NCBI GenBank assembly: GCA_900766925.1
Contig: CAAFXG010000145.1
Coordinates: 1 to 19,069 of the forward strand
Source: Lachnospiraceae bacterium
GTDB taxonomy: Bacteria > Bacillota > Clostridia > Lachnospirales > Lachnospiraceae
Length of the DNA: 19,069 bases
Direction of reading: 5' to 3'
The notes under the pieces: model-generated
Told to the model about the DNA's origin: nothing
The model's database searches: none
Seen by the model: the letters and a program-made list of their open reading frames with translations, nothing else
Position numbers and translations under genes: made by a program
Shown: piece after piece, positions 13,613-19,069 of the stretch
Layout: every line of letters starts with the position of its first letter
Numbering within the stretch: position 1 is the stretch's first letter

Positions 13613-13825
13613 AGGAAGCTTAAATCTGCAAAAAGGACCGTAAATTGTTTATCAATTAAGAAGAAAGTCCAGAAAATCAAACTTACTGTTGCAATGAATA
13701 ATGGTAAGGCTACATACAAGATAAGCTCTAAAAATCTTACTGTAAAGAGTGGAGTAATAACATTAAAGAAGAGTGGCTGTTGCAGATGCGGGAGTCACTC
13801 TTTTAACTTGCAAACAGTACTTTGA
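13613..13825 (+). pseudogene. Relic of a surface-protein Ig-like repeat
   Basis: A 70-codon frame without a start codon or ribosome binding site contains KIKLTVAMNNGKATYKISSK followed by NLTVKSGVITLKK. Alternating N-G-K-A-T-Y-K-I-S-S and V-K-S-G-V-I-T-L-K-K strands are typical of bacterial Ig-like repeats in Clostridia cell-surface proteins. Only one repeat unit survives. The rest of the 337-nt gap (13567-13903) holds the ior promoter and nothing else recognisable. Confidence 0.45.
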
Positions 13826-13828
13826 TAA

Positions 13829-13858
13829 TTGAATAAAGGCTTTACACTATGATATAAT
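13829..13858 (+). promoter_or_regulatory. Promoter of the ior operon
   Basis: TTGAAT (13829-13834) and TATAAT (13853-13858) are 18 nt apart and 45 nt before the iorA start. GTGTCTGTCTGCGAAAAGACAC (13868-13889) in the leader can form a short GTGTCT/AGACAC hairpin just before the ribosome binding site. Confidence 0.65.
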
Positions 13859-13903
13859 ATATTCAGGTGTCTGTCTGCGAAAAGACACAAAGGAAGGAGA
13901 ATT

Positions 13904-15646
13904 ATGGTGGCAGAGAAAAAGATTATGCTTGGAAATGAAGCAATTGCCCGTGGTGCCTATGAAGCCGGAGTAAAGGTATCGGCAGCTTACCCGGGAACAC
14001 CAAGTACAGAAATTAGTGAAAATATTGTTAAGTATAAGGAAATATACGCAGAATGGTCGCCAAATGAGAAGGTGGCAATGGAGGTAGCAATCGGTGCGTC
14101 CATAAGTGGTGTGCGTGCTATGGCTTCCATGAAGCATGTTGGTGTGAATGTAGCCAGCGATCCACTTTACACAATCTCTTATGGTGGTGTCAATGGTGGT
14201 TTGGTTTTAGTTGCGGCTGATGATCCGGGTCTTTACAGTTCGCAAAATGAGCAGGATACCAGGTGTGTAGCACGTGCAGCGCAGGTTCCTGTGTTAGAAC
14301 CTTCTGACAGTCAGGAAGCAAAGGATTTTATGAAGTATGCGTTTGAGTACAGTGAGAAGTATGACACTCCTGTAATTCTTCGTACAACAACAAGATTATC
14401 GCACTCGCAGGGTCCGGTGACACTTGAGGAGAGGGATGAGGTTGAAGATAAAACATACGAGCGTAATATCAGTAAATTTGTTATGATGCCCGGTAATGCA
14501 AAGGGACGTCATGTATATGTTGAGCAGAGATTAAAGCAAATGGCTCTGGATGGAGCTACTCTTCCTGTAAACCGGGTAGAATATCGTGATACCTCTGTTG
14601 GTTTTATTACCTGCGGTATTGCGTACCAGTATGTTAGAGAGGCTTGCCCTAATGCTTCTGTGTGTAAGCTTGGTATGGTACATCCATTGCCAAAGACATT
14701 AATTGAGGAATTTGCATCAAAGGTAGATAAGCTTTATATTTTTGAAGAATTAGAGCCTGTGATTGAGGAACAGGTAAAATCCTGGGGAATTGAGTGCATT
14801 GGAAAAGAACTGTTCACTGTTCAGGGTGAATATAGTGCAAACATGCTTCGGGAGAGGGTTCTTGGACAGAAGCTTGAAGTAAATCCGGCAGCAGATGTTC
14901 CTGCAAGACCTCCAATTCTTTGTCCGGGATGCCCGCATAGAAGTGTATATACAGTATTAAAGAAGCTTGGTATCCATGCAGCAGGCGATATTGGATGCTA
15001 CACCTTAGGTGCCGTGGCTCCGCTTAGTGTTGTGGACACAACAGTATGTATGGGTGCTTCTATTTCAACCCTACATGGTATGGAAAAGGCTAAGGGTAAA
15101 GATTATATAAAGAAATGGGTTGCTGTTATCGGTGATTCGACATTTATGCATACAGGTGTGAATTCGTTGATGAACATGGTATACAACAAGGGTACCGGAA
15201 CCGTAATGATTCTGGATAACTCTACTACCGGTATGACAGGACATCAGGATCATGCGGCAACCGGAAAGACACTACAGGGAGAGCCAACCTACGCAATCAA
15301 TATTTATCAGCTTTGTAAGGCTATGGGAATTGAGCATGTAGTGGAAGTCAATGCGTTTGATATTGAGACCTTAGAGAAGGTTGTTAAGGAAGAGACCGCA
15401 AGAGAAGAACTTTCTGTTATTATTACCAAATCTCCTTGTGTATTATTAAAGGGCAATGTGTTCCCTAATAAGTGCGTAGCTCTTCCGGAGAAATGTAAGA
15501 AATGTGGTGCTTGTCTAAGACCGGGTTGTCCTGCGCTTACTAGGAATGAAGATGGTACTATTTCCATTGATGAAACCATGTGTAATGCATGTGGCTTATG
15601 TAAGTCATTATGTAAGTTTGATGCAATTGAGGAGGTGGCTAAGTAA
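13904..15646 (+). CDS. iorA: Indolepyruvate:ferredoxin oxidoreductase, alpha subunit
   Basis: The 580-residue catalytic subunit oxidatively decarboxylates arylpyruvates (indole-, phenyl-, 4-hydroxyphenyl-) to arylacetyl-CoA with ferredoxin as acceptor, or catalyses the reverse reaction. The N-terminal pyrimidine-binding domain opens with MLGNEAIARGAYEAGV and has AAYPGTPSTE. CPGCPHR begins at Cys340. The thiamine diphosphate motif runs from Gly410-Asp411-Ser412 (GDST) to Asn439 (LDNSTTGMTG). The C-terminus carries two ferredoxin-type clusters, C531/C534/C537/C542 and C560/C563/C566/C570, ligating 4Fe-4S centres. The first lacks the tight CxxxCP spacing (x4 before the fourth Cys), as is common in IorA. 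AAGGAAGGAG precedes the ATG. The gene heads a five-gene operon and overlaps iorB by one base. Confidence 0.95.
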   Translation: MVAEKKIMLGNEAIARGAYEAGVKVSAAYPGTPSTEISENIVKYKEIYAEWSPNEKVAMEVAIGASISGVRAMASMKHVGVNVASDPLYTISYGGVNGGLVLVAADDPGLYSSQNEQDTRCVARAAQVPVLEPSDSQEAKDFMKYAFEYSEKYDTPVILRTTTRLSHSQGPVTLEERDEVEDKTYERNISKFVMMPGNAKGRHVYVEQRLKQMALDGATLPVNRVEYRDTSVGFITCGIAYQYVREACPNASVCKLGMVHPLPKTLIEEFASKVDKLYIFEELEPVIEEQVKSWGIECIGKELFTVQGEYSANMLRERVLGQKLEVNPAADVPARPPILCPGCPHRSVYTVLKKLGIHAAGDIGCYTLGAVAPLSVVDTTVCMGASISTLHGMEKAKGKDYIKKWVAVIGDSTFMHTGVNSLMNMVYNKGTGTVMILDNSTTGMTGHQDHAATGKTLQGEPTYAINIYQLCKAMGIEHVVEVNAFDIETLEKVVKEETAREELSVIITKSPCVLLKGNVFPNKCVALPEKCKKCGACLRPGCPALTRNEDGTISIDETMCNACGLCKSLCKFDAIEEVAK

Positions 15647-16215
15647 TGGATACAAAGAATATTATGATAGTTGGTGTTGGTGGACAGGGAACCTTACTGA
15701 CAAGCCGTATCCTTGGTGGTATCGCCATTCATGCAGGATATGACGTGAAGCTTTCTGAGGTTCACGGTATGGCACAGCGTGGTGGCAGCGTTGTTACATA
15801 TGTACGATATGGAGACCGGGTTGCGGAGCCTATTGTGGAAGAAGGCCAGGCAGATTTGATTATTGCATTTGAGCGATTGGAAGCAAAGCGTTATGCACAT
15901 TTCCTCAAGAAGGATGGAGTTATGGTAATTAACGATCAGCGTATTGATCCTATTACAGTTGTGACGGGTGCTGCAACATATCCGGAAGGCATAATAGAGG
16001 AGTTAGGCGATTCTCATAAGATATATACGGTTGATGCAATGGAAGAGGCGAAAAAATTAGGTAATTCCAAGGTGTTTAATATCATTGTATTGGGAATCGC
16101 AGCCCAGCATATGGATTACAGCAAGGAAGACTGGTTAGAGGTTATTGAACAGACTGTTCCGCCTAAGACTATAGATATTAATAAGAAGGCATTTTTAAAG
16201 GGTTATGAATTATAA
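15646..16215 (+). CDS. iorB: Indolepyruvate:ferredoxin oxidoreductase, beta subunit
   Basis: The 189-residue protein is the gamma-type (COG1014) partner of IorA. Near the N-terminus it has IMIVGVGGQGTLLTSRILGG, followed by the SEVHGMAQRGGSVVTYVRYG segment typical of 2-oxoacid:ferredoxin oxidoreductase gamma domains, which complete the active site at the subunit interface. Its ATG overlaps the iorA stop (TAATG), so translation is coupled and equimolar. GAGGAGG in the end of iorA provides the ribosome binding site. The length is normal for IorB. It carries no cluster-binding cysteines. Confidence 0.94.
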   Translation: MDTKNIMIVGVGGQGTLLTSRILGGIAIHAGYDVKLSEVHGMAQRGGSVVTYVRYGDRVAEPIVEEGQADLIIAFERLEAKRYAHFLKKDGVMVINDQRIDPITVVTGAATYPEGIIEELGDSHKIYTVDAMEEAKKLGNSKVFNIIVLGIAAQHMDYSKEDWLEVIEQTVPPKTIDINKKAFLKGYEL

Positions 16216-16259
16216 GTCGGAATGGCAGACAATATATTGACTAAGGAGGATGTAGTGAA

Positions 16260-17561
16260 ATGATTTGGAACGAAGCAAGAGAATGTATGAGCCGTGATGA
16301 GATGGCTCATCTGCAAAGTGCAAGACTTCGTAAAGTGGTAAACCGCGTGTACCATAATGTGGAGCCTTACAGAAAGAAGATGCAGGCTGTGGGTTTGGAA
16401 CCGGGGGATATTAATGGTATTGAGGACATTAACAAATTACCATATACCACAAAGGACGATTTGCGTGACAATTATCCATTTGGATTATTCGCAGTACCGA
16501 TGACAGATATTGTCCGTATTCATGCATCTTCAGGAACAACAGGTAAGGCAACTGTTGTAGGTTATACCAGAAAAGATATTGATGTATGGTCTGAATGTGT
16601 TGCAAGAGCCTGCTCAATGGCAGGTCTTGGCAGAGATGACATTATACAGGTTGCTTATGGTTATGGTCTGTTCACAGGTGGTCTTGGCGGCCACTATGGA
16701 GCAGAGCATCTTGGTGCAACCGTTGTTCCAATGTCAACAGGTAATACAAAGAAGCTGATTGATATGATGGTTGACTTTAAGGCAACCGGTCTTATGTGTA
16801 CCCCTTCTTACTTAATGCATATTGCTGAAGTAATTGAGGAAATGGGTGTGAGGGATCAGATTCATTTAAAAGCAACCTTAAATGGTGCAGAGCCATGGAC
16901 TGAGAATATGAGACAACAGATTGAAACCCGTCTGGGAATTCATGCACATGATATTTACGGTCTTAGTGAGGTAATGGGACCCGGAGTTGCCTGTGACTGT
17001 ATTCATCATAAGGGACTTCATGTATTTGAAGATCATTTCTTACCGGAAATTATTGATCCGGAGACATTACAGCCTGTAGGAGAAGGTGTAACAGGCGAAT
17101 TGGTATTCACAACACTTACTAAGGAAGGTATTCCTTTGATTCGTTATCGTACAAAGGATTTAACAAGCATTACATATGATAAGTGTGAATGTGGAAGAAC
17201 TACAGCAAGAATTTCACGCTTCAAGGGACGTTCAGATGATATGTTAATTATCCGCGGTGTAAATGTATTCCCTAGCCAGGTAGAAGCAGCCCTATTAACT
17301 GTTGATGGAATTACACCAAACTATCAAATAATCGTTGACCGTGTAAATCATCAGGATACTCTTGAGATTAAGGTTGAGGTAGAGGAGCGTTTCTTCTCAG
17401 ATGAAATTAAGGAATTAGAGAATCTGACAAAGAAGATAGGACATACAGTACAGCAGGCAATTGGTCTTCAGGCTAAGATTAAGCTGGTTGAGCCAAAGAG
17501 CATTGAGAGAAGTATGGGCAAGGCTGTTCGTGTTATTGATCAGCGTAATCTTGATAATTAG
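16260..17561 (+). CDS. paaK: Phenylacetate-CoA ligase (PaaK-type)
   Basis: This 433-residue adenylate-forming ligase converts an arylacetate, ATP and CoA to arylacetyl-CoA, AMP and pyrophosphate in the cytoplasm. The P-loop HASSGTTGK is at 88-96, the A5-type YGLSEVMGPG near 234, the RYRTKDL hinge-side segment near 304-310, F-K-G-R-S-D-D-M-L-I-I-R-G-V-N at the domain boundary, and a catalytic Lys421 in SMGKAV. CECG near 316 is a usual feature of PaaK enzymes. AAGGAGG lies 10 nt before the ATG. Its place between iorAB and the ACT gene shows it supplies or consumes the same arylacetyl-CoA pool. The aryl group (phenyl, indolyl or hydroxyphenyl) cannot be fixed from sequence. Confidence 0.92.
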   Translation: MIWNEARECMSRDEMAHLQSARLRKVVNRVYHNVEPYRKKMQAVGLEPGDINGIEDINKLPYTTKDDLRDNYPFGLFAVPMTDIVRIHASSGTTGKATVVGYTRKDIDVWSECVARACSMAGLGRDDIIQVAYGYGLFTGGLGGHYGAEHLGATVVPMSTGNTKKLIDMMVDFKATGLMCTPSYLMHIAEVIEEMGVRDQIHLKATLNGAEPWTENMRQQIETRLGIHAHDIYGLSEVMGPGVACDCIHHKGLHVFEDHFLPEIIDPETLQPVGEGVTGELVFTTLTKEGIPLIRYRTKDLTSITYDKCECGRTTARISRFKGRSDDMLIIRGVNVFPSQVEAALLTVDGITPNYQIIVDRVNHQDTLEIKVEVEERFFSDEIKELENLTKKIGHTVQQAIGLQAKIKLVEPKSIERSMGKAVRVIDQRNLDN

Positions 17562-17575
17562 GGGAGGTATGCAAT

Positions 17576-18010
17576 ATGTTCATTAAACAGTTATCTGTAT
17601 TTATTGAAAACCGTGAGGGACGATTGGAACAGGTTCTGACTACCTTAAAACAGAACAATATTAACATTATTTCATTAAGTCTTGCAGATACAAGTGATTA
17701 CGGTCTTCTCCGTCTGATTGTTGCAAATCCTGAGCAGGCTAAGGAGGCACTTAAGAAGGATGGTTTTTCAGCAATGTTAACAGATGTTGTAGCACTGAAG
17801 CTGGAGCATCAGGTGGGTCAGCTTCAGAAGCTGTTAGATGTTGTCTGTAAAGCAAATATTAATATTGAATATATGTATGCATTATCAACAGGCTGCGATG
17901 ATGCTTCCATTGTTGTAAAAACCTCTGATTCTAAGAAGGCAGTGGAACTGTTACAGCAGGGCGGAGCTATTATTGTAAGTCAGGAAGATATTGAAAAAAT
18001 GGGTAAATAA
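17576..18010 (+). CDS. Tandem ACT-domain protein
   Basis: The 144-residue protein consists of two ACT domains: residues 1-66 (IKQLSVFIENREGRLEQVLT, then N-I-N-I-I-S-L-S-L-A-D) and 70-140 (ALKLEHQVGQLQKLLDVV, then NINIEYMYAL). It has no DNA-binding or catalytic part. ACT pairs form small-molecule sites, often for amino acids; from its position this one may sense an aromatic amino acid or arylacetate and regulate the ligase or IOR. GGGGAGG lies 8 nt ahead of the ATG, and the gene begins 14 nt after paaK. As far as I recall, paaK-ACT pairing is common in anaerobes (COG4747 group). Confidence 0.88.
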   Translation: MFIKQLSVFIENREGRLEQVLTTLKQNNINIISLSLADTSDYGLLRLIVANPEQAKEALKKDGFSAMLTDVVALKLEHQVGQLQKLLDVVCKANINIEYMYALSTGCDDASIVVKTSDSKKAVELLQQGGAIIVSQEDIEKMGK

Positions 18011-18030
18011 AATTTCAAGGAAGTAGTAAG

Positions 18031-18837
18031 ATGATTATTGATATTCATACACATATTTTTCCGGATAAAATTGCAGCCAGATCTATAGCAGTATTGGAGG
18101 GGAACGCCGGTATTAAGGCGGCCATCTCCGGTACGCTTGACGGACTGCTTGCGTCTGCAAAGGAAGGGAAGGTAGATTATTGTGTTGTCATGCCTGTTGT
18201 GACAAAACCCTCTCAGTTTCAGTCAGTCAATCAGTTTGCAGCGGAGCTGAATCTAAGCTATGGAGAAGGAAAAGAGCACAAACTGATTTCCTTTGGAGGA
18301 ATTCATCCGGAAGCTTCAGATTATAAGGAAGAACTTCATGTTATTAAAGAGCTTGGTTTGCAGGGAATCAAATTGCACCCGGATTATCAGAAAACCCGCT
18401 TTGACGATATTAGATATAAGAGAATTGTAGAAGAAGCCTCAAGACTGGGTCTTATAGTTTTAGTTCATGCAGGTGTTGATATCGGATTGCCGGAGCCGGT
18501 TCATTGTACGCCAAAGATGGCAAGAGAAATGCTGGATGAGGTACAGCCAGAACAACTAATTCTTGCACATTATGGTGGATATGCTCTCTGGAATGAAGTA
18601 GAAGAATACTTGGTGGGGCAGAATGTATATTTTGATACTGCATACACCCAAGGGAAAATTTCAAATGAGCAATTTCTTCGAATACTTAAGAATCACGGTG
18701 CCAATAAGATTTTATTTGGAACAGACAGCCCTTGGTGCGGACAGAAGGAATCGATAGAATGGATAAATTCACTTCCGATTTCCGAGGAAGAAAAGGCTAT
18801 GATTCTTGGAGAAAACGCTGCAAGAATGTTATTTTGA
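18031..18837 (+). CDS. Amidohydrolase-2 family metal-dependent hydrolase
   Basis: The 268-residue TIM-barrel protein of the COG2159 group has probable metal ligands His6 and His8 (DIHTHIFPD), His116 (GIKLHPDYQ), His146 (VLVHAG), His180 (ILAHYGG) and Asp232 (FGTDSPW). The family includes decarboxylases such as those for aminocarboxymuconate and gamma-resorcylate, as well as hydrolases. G-I-K-L-H-P and GTDSPW are shared by many uncharacterised Clostridia members. It lies 20 nt after the ACT gene, with only a weak AAGGAAG ribosome binding site, and ends at the operon terminator. A role in aromatic acid metabolism is an inference from the operon alone; the substrate is unknown. Confidence 0.85.
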   Translation: MIIDIHTHIFPDKIAARSIAVLEGNAGIKAAISGTLDGLLASAKEGKVDYCVVMPVVTKPSQFQSVNQFAAELNLSYGEGKEHKLISFGGIHPEASDYKEELHVIKELGLQGIKLHPDYQKTRFDDIRYKRIVEEASRLGLIVLVHAGVDIGLPEPVHCTPKMAREMLDEVQPEQLILAHYGGYALWNEVEEYLVGQNVYFDTAYTQGKISNEQFLRILKNHGANKILFGTDSPWCGQKESIEWINSLPISEEEKAMILGENAARMLF

Positions 18838-18945
18838 GGCTGTAACATTAGTGATGATAAATAGGGGGTAGCCCGTTAAACTATATGCGTTTATAACGGG
18901 CTACTTCCTATTTATCATCGCTAATGCGACAGCCCCTTCTTTTTG
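18838..18945 (+). terminator. Long imperfect hairpin terminator
   Basis: Arms of 41 nt (18838-18878 and 18894-18934) face each other: GGCTGT/ACAGCC, CATTAG/CTAATG, GATGATAAATAGG with its complement, and TAGCCCGTTA/TAACGGGCTA. They are separated by internal loops of equal size on both sides (2, 1 and 3 nt). CCTTCTTTTT follows. Read from the other strand it lacks an equally good T-run. The length is far beyond a usual terminator, so it may derive from a small palindromic element. Confidence 0.7.
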
Positions 18946-19009
18946 TTTCACAGAAAGTTCACTTGAAAATCAATTTTATATATCTTACAATATCCATATC
19001 AATAAGGAA

Positions 19010-19069
19010 TCAACATTCTCCCACATTGGATGTTTCGCATGGTGAATTCTCACCGGATATTCCGATTAT
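19010..19069 (-). CDS. Possible 3' end of a convergent gene
   Basis: On the minus strand a frame open at the window edge reads IIGISGENSPCETSNVGEC and stops with TGA at 19010-19012. It is only 19 codons. Another minus frame in the same stretch (EYPVRIHHAKHPMWENVDSL) is also open for about 26 codons, so neither is secure. The 64 nt between this and the operon terminator hold nothing visible. Confidence 0.2.
   Translation of the reverse strand: MIGISGENSPCETSNVGEC

Noticed and set aside
1..19069. CRISPR array, tRNA, rRNA or complete insertion sequence
   Set aside because: I found no series of spaced direct repeats, no tRNA cloverleaf or T-loop consensus, no conserved rRNA segments, and no full transposase with terminal inverted repeats.

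Overview
The window is AT-rich with strong Gram-positive ribosome binding sites (AGGAGG type) and occasional TTG/GTG starts. Its gene content fits an anaerobic gut-type Clostridia genome, most likely Lachnospiraceae: a PerR / high-molecular-weight rubredoxin / reverse rubrerythrin cluster, indolepyruvate:ferredoxin oxidoreductase with a PaaK-type ligase, an isolated pilT, and a short helix-turn-helix protein of a type I associate with Lachnospiraceae. The taxonomic call is inference from gene content; no rRNA is present.

Layout. (1) 1-4090 is a degraded accessory region. It holds an AraC-type cupin remnant, a small HTH gene with a perfect-spacing promoter, a frameshifted phospholipase-D-like gene, a zinc-ribbon fragment of a large serine recombinase, an apparently intact Phd/YefM-RelE/ParE toxin-antitoxin pair with an operator-like inverted repeat around its promoter, a 24-codon relic resembling the C-terminal tail of an RlmD-type methyltransferase, and several small immunity-like genes or fragments, including a SUKH (SMI1/KNR4)-like gene with a late stop. 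No toxin or secretion gene is visible next to them. (2) 4139-8491 holds an integral-membrane alpha/beta hydrolase, then a three-gene ABC-2 transporter operon (ATPase plus two different permeases). (3) 8732-11509 holds pilT, then perR followed 3 nt later by a 408-residue fusion of flavin reductase, two rubredoxin domains and a rubrerythrin diiron domain. An internal ribosome binding site and ATG sit exactly at the rubrerythrin boundary, and a strong terminator closes the unit. (4) 11591-13825 is a second accessory patch: a GC-richer, foldable block, a promoter, a small unknown gene, a large unknown gene broken by two compensating homopolymer indels and a stop codon, and a relic of a surface-protein Ig-like repeat. 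(5) 13829-18945 is a well-organised operon, iorA-iorB-paaK-tandem ACT protein-amidohydrolase, with a clear promoter in front and a very long imperfect hairpin terminator behind.

How the genes work together. PerR probably senses peroxide and represses itself and the downstream fusion, which should channel electrons from flavin through rubredoxins to a diiron peroxidase. In the last operon, IorAB interconverts arylpyruvates and arylacetyl-CoA with ferredoxin. PaaK activates free arylacetates to the CoA thioester, and the ACT protein is a candidate aromatic amino acid sensor. Together they could ferment aromatic amino acids, or run backwards to salvage arylacetates into them.

I found no certain new multi-gene system. 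The best leads are the Hrb-reverse rubrerythrin fusion with a retained internal start, the broken two-gene unknown cassette at 11802-13566, and the foldable block upstream of it. No tRNA, rRNA, CRISPR array or complete insertion sequence was seen.
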